Of a stretch of 64,000 nucleotides of DNA, positions 36,306 to 45,358 are shown piece by piece. Position 1 is the first letter of the stretch; the number at the start of each line of letters is the position of its first letter. The DNA comes from Planctomycetaceae bacterium. GTDB taxonomy: Bacteria > Planctomycetota > Planctomycetia > Pirellulales > Pirellulaceae. Below the pieces are notes generated by a model. The model was not told where the DNA came from, did not search any database, and saw only the letters and a list, made by a program, of their open reading frames with translations. The stretch is taken from the NCBI GenBank assembly GCA_012729315.1, contig JAAYDI010000065.1:1-64000 (forward strand). Reading direction: 5' to 3'. A program made the translations under genes and the position numbers.

Positions 36306-37229
36306 ATGTGGACGCGTCTGCGACAGTTGCTGGAAATGATCCGCTTCAGCCACACGGTCTTCGCCCTGCCCTTCGCGCTGCTGGCGGCCGAGATGGCGTG
36401 GTGCGTGCCCACGGTCCAGGGACAGACCGTCCCGTTTCGTTGGCGCGAACTGGTCGGGATCCTCGTCTGCATGGTGTGTGCACGCAGTACGGCGATGGCG
36501 TTCAATCGGCTGGCCGATCGGGAGCTCGATCGGCTCAATCCGCGGACCCGCCACCGCCATCTGCCGGCCGGTATCCTGACGGTGCGCTGCGTGGCTGTGT
36601 TCGCCGCCCTGATGGCGGTCGGCTTCGTAGCGGGCACCACCCTGTTTCTGCCCAACCGGCTGCCACTGTATCTCGCCCTGCCGGTGCTCGGGTTCCTGCT
36701 GGCGTACAGCTATACCAAACGGTTCACGTGGGCCGCGCACTTCTGGTTGGGGGCCGCGCTGATGCTGGCGCCGATCGCGACCTGGATCGCACTGCGCGGC
36801 GCAGCGGTGCTCGACGACGCGCGCGATCTGCTGCCGGCCGTGACCCTGGGGCTGGCTGTCCTGCTGTGGGTTGCCGGGTTCGACATCATCTATGCGTGTC
36901 AGGACGTCGCGTCGGACCTGCGGACGGGGCTGCACAGTGTGCCGGCGCGCATGGGGCTGCGGCGGGCACTCCAGGTGGCGGCACTTTGTCACCTGCTCAT
37001 GGTGTGCGTCCTGCTGACCCTCCCCCTGGGACACTACGTCGGGGGACCTCCCCTGCATCTGGGATGGATCTACTGGACCAGCATCGCCGCGGTCGGCCTG
37101 TTGCTGGTGTACGAGCACCGGCTGGTGCGTCCGGACGACTTGTCTCGCGCAAACACCGCCTTCTTCCATGTCAACGCGATCATCAGCATCGGACTGTTCC
37201 TTGTCGTCACCGTCGACCTGTGGACGTGA
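36306..37229 (+). CDS. UbiA-family prenyltransferase of menaquinone synthesis (MqnP-like)
   Basis: 307 residues from the ATG at 36306 (an earlier in-frame start at 36258 is possible). Eight or nine hydrophobic helices. The first Mg-diphosphate motif is NRLADRELDRLNPRT followed by RHLPAG, the second DIIYACQDVASDLRTGLHSV. It attaches the polyprenyl chain to the naphthoate-type ring at the membrane. Placement beside ubiX and mqnE supports the futalosine-pathway role (MqnP) over ubiquinone synthesis, but motifs alone cannot settle it. Confidence 0.9.
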   Translation: MWTRLRQLLEMIRFSHTVFALPFALLAAEMAWCVPTVQGQTVPFRWRELVGILVCMVCARSTAMAFNRLADRELDRLNPRTRHRHLPAGILTVRCVAVFAALMAVGFVAGTTLFLPNRLPLYLALPVLGFLLAYSYTKRFTWAAHFWLGAALMLAPIATWIALRGAAVLDDARDLLPAVTLGLAVLLWVAGFDIIYACQDVASDLRTGLHSVPARMGLRRALQVAALCHLLMVCVLLTLPLGHYVGGPPLHLGWIYWTSIAAVGLLLVYEHRLVRPDDLSRANTAFFHVNAIISIGLFLVVTVDLWT

Positions 37230-37368
37230 TATAGCGAATTGACCTGTTCTTCAGCGCTCGCCCTGTGCGGGCATGTTACATTTGCCAGGTGCGCCGTCTG
37301 CCGTGTCGGGACGGATGAGAGGGTGCGGCGTCGAGCGGGTCGAGCGGGTCGAGATAAGGAGACACACG

Positions 37369-38586
37369 GTGAAGCGGAGGTCTTTGACGGTGGCAGCGAT
37401 GCTGCTGGTCTTGACGGCGGCCGGTTGTGCGCGGCAGGACGAGCGGACGCGAGTCGACGTGGCTGACGAGGCACCGGATCGGGGCCCGGTTGTGGTGACG
37501 GGGGCTGAGGCCGTTGCCCCCAGCGACGTACCCGACGAGTCGGGCCGTCCGGGCGGAGCGGGCGCTGCGGGTCCGGCCGTGCCGCCGCCGGTTGTGGGCG
37601 GTGCTGATGCGCGGGACGCCAGCTCCACGGTGGAGGCTGCGGCGGGCGAAGAGGTCGGCGCGGCGCCGGATCCGGCTGCCGTGCCGCTCGATCCGGCTGT
37701 GACGGCCACGGTACAACCGCTGCTGGTGCAGATGGCCAGTGACGCGAGCATCGAGCGGCAGGCGGCCGCCGAGGAACTTGACGCGCTGCACGCGGCGGTG
37801 ATGCCGTATTTGACAGCAGCGCTGCGCGGCGGAACGGAGGCGGAGAAGCGGGGGGCTGCCGTGTTTCTGATCGGCCGCGTGCCGCTGGACGACGACGCGG
37901 TGCTCGCGGCGTTGATCGGAGCGCTGGGGGCAGACGACGCGGTGCTGCGCCACAACGCCTTGCAGGCGGTCGAGAAGCTGCCGGAGGAGCGGCTTGTGCG
38001 CTCGTTCCCAGCGCTGACGGCACTGGCCAAGAACGCGGGCGAGGAGACGGCGTATCGTGTGCGCGCGGTGCGGGCGATGGCCAAGCTGGGTGCGGCCGCC
38101 GTGGCGGCTATGCCGGACCTGTTCGAGCTGGCCCGCGACGACGGGGTGCCCGAGTTGCAGCGGTCCGCGTGCGACGCCATCGCCAAGGTGGCACCGCCGC
38201 ACGAGTCGGAAGCGTTCTTTCTCGAAGTCCTGCGGACCGGCACGGATAAGGATCTGCGCCGCCTGGCCGCCCACCGGCTCGTCCAGGAAGCCATGTCGCC
38301 CGAGTCGGTCACGGGGTTGATCGCGGCGTTTGGCGACGCGGAGGCGGACGTGCGGAACGCCGCCCGCGACTCGATCGTGGCGATCGGCCGGCCGGCCGTG
38401 CCGCAGCTGATCCAGGCGCTGGAAGAACCCCAAGTCCAGATCCGGCGGCAGGTGGTCTTCACCCTGGGCAAACTTGGTGCGTTGGCTGCCGATGCTGCCC
38501 CGGCGCTGCAAACGCGACTGCAGGATGCTGATCCGCAAGTGCGCGCCCTGGCCGCCGCTTCCCTGCGTATCATCCAGGGCCCCTGA
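37369..38586 (+). CDS. HEAT-repeat lipoprotein
   Basis: 405 residues from a GTG at 37369 with AAGGAGA about 8 nt upstream. N-terminal lipoprotein signal (LTVAAMLLVLTAAGC, lipobox Cys20), then an Ala/Gly/Pro/Glu-rich linker to about 115. After that comes a run of HEAT repeats with the usual pattern (PYLTAALRGGTEAEKRGAAV, LRHNALQAVEKLPEER, VRNAARDSIVAIGRPAVPQL, VRALAAASLRIIQG). Likely a scaffold tethered at the membrane; partners unknown. It sits between the UbiA-like gene and mqnE, in a quinone cluster where such a protein has no known task. Confidence 0.85.
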   Translation: MKRRSLTVAAMLLVLTAAGCARQDERTRVDVADEAPDRGPVVVTGAEAVAPSDVPDESGRPGGAGAAGPAVPPPVVGGADARDASSTVEAAAGEEVGAAPDPAAVPLDPAVTATVQPLLVQMASDASIERQAAAEELDALHAAVMPYLTAALRGGTEAEKRGAAVFLIGRVPLDDDAVLAALIGALGADDAVLRHNALQAVEKLPEERLVRSFPALTALAKNAGEETAYRVRAVRAMAKLGAAAVAAMPDLFELARDDGVPELQRSACDAIAKVAPPHESEAFFLEVLRTGTDKDLRRLAAHRLVQEAMSPESVTGLIAAFGDAEADVRNAARDSIVAIGRPAVPQLIQALEEPQVQIRRQVVFTLGKLGALAADAAPALQTRLQDADPQVRALAAASLRIIQGP

Positions 38587-38789
38587 GCGAGACCTGAACG
38601 CGGCCGGTCGGACATGTCTGCCGAGTTCTGCTGCGTGGTCCGCCGGTGGACAGGCCGCCGACCGCTCTCTACACTCGACCGCGGCCACCGCCGCAGCCGT
38701 CCGTGAGTAGCGGCAGCGGACCGTGGACGGGACGCGGACGGGACACGGGCCGGCGGAGAGCCTTCTTCAGACACAGATTGGAGCGGCAT

Positions 38790-39923
38790 GTGCGGTCGAA
38801 TTCCCAACCAACGCTGAGCAGTGTGCGGGCCAAGGTCGAGGCGGGCGAGCGGCTCTCGTTCGACGAGGGCTTGTTCCTGTTCCGCCCGGATGTGTCGCTG
38901 CACGAAGTAGGGGAGCTGGCCAATCTGGTCCGCCAGCGGATCAACGGCCGCGCGGCGTACTACAACATCAACACCCACCTCAATCCGACGAACGTGTGCG
39001 TCTATCGCTGTACGTTCTGCGCCTTTCGATCCGATCTGCGCGACCCGAAGGGTTACGCGATGAATGACGAGCAGATCCTGGCGCGGGGCCGGGAGGCGGT
39101 GCAGCACGGATGCACCGAGGTGCACATCGTGAGCGGGCTCCATCATCAGCGGGGCTACGACTGGTATTTGCGGATTATCCAACTGCTGCACGAGGCCTAC
39201 CCGCAACTGCATCTGAAGGCCTGGACGGCGGTGGAGATCAACTGGTTTGAACATCTGACGAAGCGGCCGGTGCGCGCGATCCTGCAAGAGCTGCGCGAGG
39301 CAGGACTGGCCAGCATGCCGGGCGGGGGTGCGGAGATTTTTCACCCGGACGTGCGCAGTCGCATCTGTGAGCACAAGGCGGACGCGACCAAGTGGTTTGA
39401 AATCCACCGCACCGCGCACGAGCTGGGAATACCGACGAACTGCACCATGCTGTACGGGCACATCGAAAACGATTACCACCGCGTCGACCATCTGCTGCGG
39501 CTGCGCGAGCTGCAGGATGAAACAGGAGGCTTCCAGGCGTTTGTGCCGTTGGCCTTTCATCCCCAAAACACCGGGCTCAGCCACCTGCCGAAAGCCTCGG
39601 CCCTGACCGACCTGCGCGTGACCGCCGTCTCGCGACTGCTGCTGGACAACATCCCGCACATCAAGGCGTACTGGATCATGCTGGGGATCGGCACGGCACA
39701 GGCGGCCTTGTCTTATGGCGCCGACGACCTGGACGGGACCGTGCGCCACGAGCTGATCTATCACGATGCCGGCGCGACGACGCCGGAAATCCTGTCCGTG
39801 GCCGAGATCCGGCGGTTGATTACCGAAGCCGGGTATGAACCGGTCGAGCGGGACACGTTGTACCGGCGGGTCGCGCGGGACGATGACGGCGTGGCGGGAA
39901 CGCCCCCCTGCCCGCAAGGTTGA
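38790..39923 (+). CDS. mqnE: Aminofutalosine synthase (radical SAM)
   Basis: 377 residues from a GTG at 38790, preceded by GGAG at 38780-38783; longer in-frame readings upstream are low-complexity and Pro/Arg-rich. The radical-SAM cluster is CVYRCTFC (Cys 70, 74, 77). Family features: YYNINTHLNPTNVC before it, EVHIVSGLHHQRGYDWYL, LKAWTAVEINWF, GGGAEIFHPDVRSRIC, TNCTMLYGHIEN and FVPLAFHPQNTG. It joins the enolpyruvyl-benzoate intermediate to adenosyl, forming aminofutalosine early in menaquinone synthesis. It marks this organism as a futalosine-route menaquinone producer. Confidence 0.92.
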   Translation: MRSNSQPTLSSVRAKVEAGERLSFDEGLFLFRPDVSLHEVGELANLVRQRINGRAAYYNINTHLNPTNVCVYRCTFCAFRSDLRDPKGYAMNDEQILARGREAVQHGCTEVHIVSGLHHQRGYDWYLRIIQLLHEAYPQLHLKAWTAVEINWFEHLTKRPVRAILQELREAGLASMPGGGAEIFHPDVRSRICEHKADATKWFEIHRTAHELGIPTNCTMLYGHIENDYHRVDHLLRLRELQDETGGFQAFVPLAFHPQNTGLSHLPKASALTDLRVTAVSRLLLDNIPHIKAYWIMLGIGTAQAALSYGADDLDGTVRHELIYHDAGATTPEILSVAEIRRLITEAGYEPVERDTLYRRVARDDDGVAGTPPCPQG

Positions 39924-39929
39924 GGCCAG

Positions 39930-39966
39930 GCCGGTGGCCGGTGGGTGAGGGGCTGCCGCCACCGGC
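39930..39966. terminator. Inverted repeat between convergent mqnE and pyrC-like genes
   Basis: A perfect 9-bp stem (GCCGGTGGC / GCCACCGGC) with a 19-nt loop in the 99-bp gap between the two convergent genes. There is no T-run on either side, so a role in termination is only suggested by position. Confidence 0.35.
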
Positions 39967-40022
39967 AATGGCTGCGGCGGCGCGGCACGGCGTGGGGACG
40001 CGGGGGCAGTCGTTCAGTCGGT

Positions 40023-41300
40023 TCAGTCGCGGGCGAAACGCACTTCGCCGTCGACGATCACGCGCACCGCACGGCCGACCAGCTCCGCACCTTCAAAGGG
40101 AGTGTTGCGGCTGCGCGAGTGGAACTCGTCGCGGCGCACGGTCCAGCGGACGTCGGGGTCGATGATGGTCACGTCGGCGTCAGCGCCCACCTGGAGTGTG
40201 CCCTTGGAGAGCCCCAGGGCCTGGGCCGGGTTGATCGTCATCTTCCGGATGGCCTGGGGCCACGTCAGGAACTGCGGCTCAATCAAGTGCTTGATGACCA
40301 GCGACAGGGTGGTTTCGAGGTTGACCATGCCGAACGGTGCGCGATCGAGTGCCTGCAGCTTCTTTTCTGACGCGCGGGGAGCGTGGCAGCTGGTGATGAT
40401 GTCGATCGTGTCATCGACCAGTCCGGCGATGCAGGCGTCGACATGGTTCCGCGATCGCAAGGGGGGATTCACCTTGCAGTTCGCATCGAATGTGCGCAAG
40501 GTGTCGTCCGTCAAGCTGAAGTGGGCCGGGCAGATCTCGGCGGTGACCCCGGCGCCTCGCGACTTGAAACGCCGGATCAGTTCCACGCTGCCCCCGCTGG
40601 AGATGTTCATCAGGTGCAGCCGGCCACCGGTGTATTCGGCCAGCCGCAGGTCGCGGGCGGTCATGACATCTTCCGCATCCGACGGCATGCCGGTCAGGCC
40701 CAGCACCATGGAGGTCAGCCCCTCGTGCATGATGCCGTCGCGGGACAGCTCCAGCACTTCCGGGTGATTCAGGATCGGCACGTCGAACATCAGGCAGTAT
40801 TCGAGTGCCCGCCGCATGAGTTCCGTGTTGTGAATCGGCCGGTCGGCGTCGGTGAATCCGACGGCGCCCGATTCGACCAGGCTGCCGATCTCGGCCAGCT
40901 CCTGCCCCTCGCGATTCTTGCTCACGCATGCCAGCACAAAGACGTGGCAGTTGCGGGCGCGGGCCGCCTTCTGACGCACGAATTCCACGCTGGCCTGTGT
41001 GTCGATCGGGGGGTCGGTGTTGGGGATGCAGGCCACGGAGGTGAACCCGCCGGCCAGCGCCGCGGCCGTGCCCGACTCGATGGTCTCATCCTCTTCACAC
41101 CCGGGCTCCCGCAGTTCGGTGTGCATGTCCACCAGCCCCGGCGTGACGATCTTGCCGGTCGCGTCGATCACGGTGGCCGCCTCGAAATCCTCCACACCGA
41201 TGGCCGCCACCCGCGTTCCCTCGATCAGCACGTTCGTCACCCGATCCAGATCCTGGCTGGGGTCGATGACACGCCCGTTCTTGATCAGCAGCGAAGGCAT
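40023..41300 (-). CDS. Dihydroorotase-like protein, likely catalytically dead (PyrC')
   Basis: 425 residues from the ATG at 41298-41300. Overall a class I dihydroorotase: MPSLLIKNGRVIDPSQDL, TPGLVDMHTELREPG, DETIESGTAAALAGGF, APFGMVNLETTL and TIIDPDVRWTV. However, residues that bind metal or catalyse in active relatives are changed. The usual HxH after the second strand is HTE, the HVS histidine is replaced in LHLMNISSGGS, and the catalytic TDHAPH is SCHAPR. Such inactive homologues (PyrC') stabilise aspartate transcarbamylase in pseudomonads. It is 37 bp downstream of pyrB. A real dihydroorotase should exist elsewhere. Confidence 0.85.
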   Translation of the reverse strand: MPSLLIKNGRVIDPSQDLDRVTNVLIEGTRVAAIGVEDFEAATVIDATGKIVTPGLVDMHTELREPGCEEDETIESGTAAALAGGFTSVACIPNTDPPIDTQASVEFVRQKAARARNCHVFVLACVSKNREGQELAEIGSLVESGAVGFTDADRPIHNTELMRRALEYCLMFDVPILNHPEVLELSRDGIMHEGLTSMVLGLTGMPSDAEDVMTARDLRLAEYTGGRLHLMNISSGGSVELIRRFKSRGAGVTAEICPAHFSLTDDTLRTFDANCKVNPPLRSRNHVDACIAGLVDDTIDIITSCHAPRASEKKLQALDRAPFGMVNLETTLSLVIKHLIEPQFLTWPQAIRKMTINPAQALGLSKGTLQVGADADVTIIDPDVRWTVRRDEFHSRSRNTPFEGAELVGRAVRVIVDGEVRFARD

Positions 41301-41337
41301 CGTTCTCTTTCTTCTCCACGCGGAAACGAACTGGACT

Positions 41338-42339
41338 TCACCCGTGCGCGGCAGGCCCGCGGCAGATGCTCTGCCGGAGCTTGTCGCGGGCACCTGCCAC
41401 CAGCCACAGGGCGGCCATGCGGACGGCCAGGCCGTTGGTGACCTGATTGAGGATCACCGAGTGCGGGCCGTCGGCCACGTCCGGCGTGATCTCCACGCCG
41501 CGATTGATGGGCCCGGGGGCCATGATCAGGATGTCCTTCTTGGCGCGGGCCATGCGGTCCGCGTTCATGGCGTACAACAGCGCGTACTCGCGCACCGACG
41601 GGAACGGACGCGTGTATTGCCGCTCGAACTGGATGCGCAACAGGTTCAGCACGTCGCAGCGCGGCAGGATGCTGTCCAGACTGTACGCCACCTCCACCCC
41701 GAACTCCTCCCAGCCCCGCGACACCAGCGTCGACGGTCCGCAAACGATCACGTGCGCGCCGAGCTTCCGCAGTCCCCAGATGTTCGACCGCGCCGTGCGG
41801 CTGTGCGCGATGTCACCGACCAACGCCACGGTCAGGCCGCGCACTTCCCCCCGCGTCTCCCGGATCGTCATGATGTCCAGTAGCCCCTGCGTGGGATGCT
41901 CGTGGGTGCCGTCCCCCGCGTTGACCACCGCACAGTCCACATGATCCGCCAGCAGGTGCGGCGCACCCGGCGTGTGGTGCCGCATCACCATGACGTCGAC
42001 GTTCATGGCCTCGATGTTCTTGGCCGTGTCGATGAACGTCTCCCCCTTCGACAGACTGCTGCTCGACGCCGTGAAGTCCACCGTGTCCGCCCCCAGACGC
42101 TTTGCCGCCAACCCGAAACTGGTCCGCGTGCGTGTCGAGTTCTCGAAAAACAGGTTGGACGTCGTCTTGCCCTCCAACAGCGGTAGCTTGCGGCGGCAAC
42201 CGTCGGTCGCCTGCTTGAAAGCAAACGCCGTGTCCAGGAGCGTCGTCAATTCGTCGAGCGTCAGGCTCTCCAGGTCGAGTAAATCGCGACGGGTCCACGT
42301 GTCCGGGTGAGGCATGAACTCGGCAGAATCCCTGCTCAT
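41338..42339 (-). CDS. pyrB: Aspartate carbamoyltransferase, catalytic chain
   Basis: 333 residues from the ATG at 42337-42339 (another ATG at 42315). Condenses carbamoyl phosphate with aspartate in pyrimidine synthesis. Active-site motifs are intact: [59 protein letters not shown], and [11 protein letters not shown] with the C-terminal [12 protein letters not shown]. No pyrI regulatory chain is adjacent; the pseudo-dihydroorotase gene follows at 37 bp and may serve as assembly partner. The leader carries three 15-bp direct repeats 16-60 bp upstream. Confidence 0.95.
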   Translation of the reverse strand: MSRDSAEFMPHPDTWTRRDLLDLESLTLDELTTLLDTAFAFKQATDGCRRKLPLLEGKTTSNLFFENSTRTRTSFGLAAKRLGADTVDFTASSSSLSKGETFIDTAKNIEAMNVDVMVMRHHTPGAPHLLADHVDCAVVNAGDGTHEHPTQGLLDIMTIRETRGEVRGLTVALVGDIAHSRTARSNIWGLRKLGAHVIVCGPSTLVSRGWEEFGVEVAYSLDSILPRCDVLNLLRIQFERQYTRPFPSVREYALLYAMNADRMARAKKDILIMAPGPINRGVEITPDVADGPHSVILNQVTNGLAVRMAALWLVAGARDKLRQSICRGPAAHG

Positions 42340-42354
42340 CGCACCATTTCCTTG

Positions 42355-42399
42355 TTCCGGGAAGCGTCGTTCCGGAAAGTGACGTTCCGGAAAGTGTCG
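42355..42399 (-). promoter_or_regulatory. Three 15-bp direct repeats in the pyrB leader
   Basis: On the plus strand the units are TTCCGGGAAGCGTCG, TTCCGGAAAGTGACG and TTCCGGAAAGTGTCG at 42355, 42370 and 42385. They begin 16 bp upstream of the pyrB start codon on its coding strand. Their position is suitable for a protein or RNA regulatory site. No known pyrimidine regulator motif is recognised. Confidence 0.5.
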
Positions 42400-42889
42400 T
42401 CGGTGTCAACTGCCAGGCGATGCCACGCTGCCTGCAGGGCCAAGCTGCCGGCCATCCACTGCCGGACGCCAGCAGCGGCGCAACAATAGACGCGGAGCTT
42501 CGCCCGGACAGCGACGGTTTGCGGTGGGCACATGATTCTAACACTCAGCGGATTGCCTGCAAGCAGATCCTGACAGCAATCCGCCGCGGCGTAATCCTGG
42601 ATCTATGGCGCGACTCCCCCAAGTCCTTCTGCTGTCCGAAGATCGCCGCCGGCGGCAGAAGGTGCAGAAACGCACTTCCTCGGGAGAGCGATCGGGGGAA
42701 TTCGGAAACTCAGGAATTCGGGAATTCGGCTTGTTAGCCGTGCCGGAAGGAGAGACGATCGGAAACAGACACTCTGACTCCAGGCGAGCCTGCAGCACGT
42801 GCCACGCACGACGCCGCGCGCGGTCCATTGCGGCCTCGGCGGCGGCCGGTTAGTTGGTCACCGCACGGCTCGGCCGCCCCATCGTGGAC

Positions 42890-42962
42890 GGTTCCCCACC
42901 CAGGGTGCGCCGCGAAGCGCGACGCCCCTGGGCTGTGGAGTGTAACGCCTTCGGCGTACTCA
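42890..42962 (+). repeat. Dispersed palindromic repeat, copy D (partial)
   Basis: Matches 57076-57150: a GGGTGCGCCGCGAAGCGCG segment, CCTGGGCTGTGGAGTGTAAC, and the hairpin ACGCCTTCGGCGT followed by ACTCAGAGGCTCGG. It has the left part of the repeat only, so the family is modular. Confidence 0.75.
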
Positions 42963-43148
42963 GAGGCTCGGCACACGCCGCACCGCCCGCTCTGACCACT
43001 GATTTCTGACCAGATCCTCTCAAGTCGCGTACCGCCAGTGCCGATAACGCTGACTGTAACGGTCGGGTGAATTAGGAGGCTGCGGTTGATTTTGCCGGTT
43101 GCAGCGAATCGATGTGCGATGCACGCACGAGAGGAAAGGTCTCCCAGG

Positions 43149-43637
43149 ATGGCGACACGAACGAAAATACGTCATGGAACTCTGTCGATTCTCGCGATCC
43201 TGACCGCGGCGGCGACGACGGGCTGCACCGCCTTGCACGGTGGTCCCGATCTGATGCTGGACCCGCGGGCGCACGAGCCGACCGATCCACAGGCGATGGT
43301 GGTGGTGGAGTTGCGTGACGGGGGCAAGGACAGCGAGTACCTGCGTGCTCCGCTGACAGACACGATGCTGGTGCAGGACGCGTTGAAGGGGTCGGGGGCG
43401 ACCCGCCGGTTTCGGCGGATGAACATTGTGCTGGTGCGGCAGGCGCCGGACGGCACCAAGATCCGGCTTCCCATCAAATACGACACGAATCGGCAGCAGG
43501 TGGCGGACACGAACAACTACGCCATGCACGCCGGCGACTGGCTCGAAGTGACCAAGGACAACTCGACGATGCTCGATCGCATGCTCGAGTCGGCGGTGGA
43601 ACCACTGCGGCCCATGATGCGCGACTACCACGACTGA
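43149..43637 (+). CDS. Small lipoprotein, possible polysaccharide-export-like protein
   Basis: 162 residues from the ATG at 43149, 8 nt after AGGAAAGG. The signal peptide ends in TAAATTGC (Cys26), typical of lipoproteins. The mature part has VVVELRDGGKD, QDALKGSGATRRFRRM and NIVLVRQAPDGTKIRLPI, and ends NNYAMHAGDWLEVTKDNST. That resembles a soluble-ligand-binding-beta-grasp (SLBB-like) unit, though it is short and no export signature is complete. Function not assigned. It has its own promoter region upstream (42.98-43.14 kb). Confidence 0.65.
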   Translation: MATRTKIRHGTLSILAILTAAATTGCTALHGGPDLMLDPRAHEPTDPQAMVVVELRDGGKDSEYLRAPLTDTMLVQDALKGSGATRRFRRMNIVLVRQAPDGTKIRLPIKYDTNRQQVADTNNYAMHAGDWLEVTKDNSTMLDRMLESAVEPLRPMMRDYHD

Positions 43638-43677
43638 CCTGGCCCGGCGCTGGCCCGGCGTGTGCGCCGCGCCGGCA

Positions 43678-45324
43678 TCACGCCGCCATGCGCCGCCGCG
43701 TCTGGACCAGCCAGATCATCAGCGCCAGCAGCAGGGCATTGAGCACCACGGTGAAGGCGATGTAGCTGCCGCAGGGCGCCCAGTTGAACGCCGCGACCGC
43801 CTGTTCCTCGAGTTCGCCGTAATCCAGATCCAGGTCGATCTTGAGTGGCACGTGGAAGGCTGCCACGAACGGGCTGGTAAACGAGGCGGCCAGGACCGAT
43901 TGGACGACGTGCGGATCGGCCTGCACCGTATGGGTGAAGGCAACGGCGGCCAGCGGTGCCGCGAACAGGACCACGATCAGCAGGTAGGTGGTCATCATAC
44001 TGATGGACGTCTTGCGGAACAGGACGGACGAGAAGAGGGCGAGCATGGCGGTGTTGAGGCAGGTGGCCAGGACGATCAGCGTGTAGGCGGCGACCGCCAG
44101 CAGGTTGCCCCAGTAGGTGGAGACCATGATGCAGGCCAGCAGGAGTGGCCACAGCAGGAACAGGGTCAGGACGCTCGAGACGCGCAGGCCGGCCAGCAGC
44201 TTGCCCGACAGGATCTGCCACGGCGTGAGGGTCGTGGTCAACAGCAGTTCCAGCGTCTGGCGTTCGCGTTCGCTCGTGACGCTGCCGGCCGAGAAGACGG
44301 GGCCGACCAGCATGTTGAAGACGACCACATACGCCACATACCATGCCGCGTACTGCGGACGGATGTACAGGCACCAGGCCATCAAGGGGATGGCCAGGAG
44401 CATGCTGACCTGAATCACCACGCGCAGCATGAGGGTGCCCTGGCTGAAGATCTCGCTGCGGATCTCCTTGTCGTAGACCGGGTTAACACCGTCTTCGAGC
44501 AGCGTGTCACGTTTGGCTGGGGCGAACAGCCGGTCGGGAAACTGGTCGCGCTGGATCACCAGGCCCACGGCCTGCTGGGCTTCGACCTCCAGGTCCACCA
44601 CTTCGTGTCCTTCGGCACCGACGTCGGGCGGATACAGCAGGCGGAAGCTGGTGTTGACGAACAGGGCCAGCGAGACGGCGGCCGCGGCGCCGGGGATGAC
44701 TGTCACGCTGCACAGCAGGCGGAACTCACCCCAGTCGCGGGCCAGCACCCAGAACAGGACGCCAGCCATGACCAGCGGCAGGATCAGCAGGTAGGACACC
44801 ACCAACGACGCGGCGGTGCGTTGGAAGTAGCTGCTACAGGCGATCCCGATCGCGCCGAACGTGATGATCGACGCGATCAGTCCGAGGTAGGCGGCCAGCA
44901 CTTCGTAGGGTGACACGCCGCCCAGAGGCAGGCAGAGCATGATGATGGGGAGCGACGAGAAGACCAGGACCGCCAGGTATGCCAGCGAGGCGATGGCCTT
45001 GCCCAGCACGATGGCGCCAGGTCGCAGCGGACTGGCCAACAGCATCTCGTAGGTCCTGCGTTCCTTCTCGCCGGTGATCGCGCCGGCGGCGAAACTGGGG
45101 GTCATCAGCGACGCCAGCACGTACTGGCCGAGAAAGAACATGTCGACCAGCTGGCGGGCATCCTCGGACCGCTGGGACAGATCCAGCCGCTCACCCTGCG
45201 GCCAGGCGAAGTACACGATGGCCGCCAGCAGTGCCTGGTAGACCAGCATCAGCACGAAACCGCGGAACATCCGCAGGTTCACGAGCAGTTCGCGCTGGAG
45301 TACCGGATTTTCCCACACGTACAT
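43678..45324 (-). CDS. ABC-2-type permease with two fused permease halves
   Basis: 548 residues from the ATG at 45322-45324 (a GTG at 45333 also fits). About 12 membrane helices arranged as two similar six-helix halves, each with the ABC-2 loop: AITGEKERRTYEMLLASPL near 65-85 and SVTSERERQTLELLLTTTL near 360. Such fused permeases transport unknown substrates or aid gliding/polymer export. No ATP-binding subunit lies beside it, so it must use one encoded elsewhere. Stop codon lies 40 bp from the convergent lipoprotein gene; argG is 34 bp upstream on the same strand. Confidence 0.8.
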   Translation of the reverse strand: MYVWENPVLQRELLVNLRMFRGFVLMLVYQALLAAIVYFAWPQGERLDLSQRSEDARQLVDMFFLGQYVLASLMTPSFAAGAITGEKERRTYEMLLASPLRPGAIVLGKAIASLAYLAVLVFSSLPIIMLCLPLGGVSPYEVLAAYLGLIASIITFGAIGIACSSYFQRTAASLVVSYLLILPLVMAGVLFWVLARDWGEFRLLCSVTVIPGAAAAVSLALFVNTSFRLLYPPDVGAEGHEVVDLEVEAQQAVGLVIQRDQFPDRLFAPAKRDTLLEDGVNPVYDKEIRSEIFSQGTLMLRVVIQVSMLLAIPLMAWCLYIRPQYAAWYVAYVVVFNMLVGPVFSAGSVTSERERQTLELLLTTTLTPWQILSGKLLAGLRVSSVLTLFLLWPLLLACIMVSTYWGNLLAVAAYTLIVLATCLNTAMLALFSSVLFRKTSISMMTTYLLIVVLFAAPLAAVAFTHTVQADPHVVQSVLAASFTSPFVAAFHVPLKIDLDLDYGELEEQAVAAFNWAPCGSYIAFTVVLNALLLALMIWLVQTRRRMAA

Positions 45325-45358
45325 CGGCTGCACCCGGTGTGCCAGGACACACGGCTGC

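Larger units (their letters stand above)
42340..43148. other. Long intergenic region, repeats but no gene
   Basis: About 800 bp separating the divergent pyrB and lipoprotein genes. It holds the 15-bp direct repeats in the pyrB leader (42355-42399), a dispersed palindromic repeat (42890-42962) and a run of GAATTCGG-like iterations near 42697-42730. The predicted frames here have no ribosome-binding site and no protein-like composition. Confidence 0.6.

Noticed and set aside
37251-39968. Very long minus-strand open frame (905 codons) opposite the HEAT and mqnE genes
   Set aside because: It lies antisense to two genes with clear motifs and reads as Arg/Ala/Ser-rich shadow protein; GC-rich DNA commonly keeps the antisense frame open.
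42697-42730. GAATTCGG iterations resembling a short repeat array
   Set aside because: Units are short and irregular with no spacer, so this is not a CRISPR array; no other direct-repeat/spacer pattern is present in the window.
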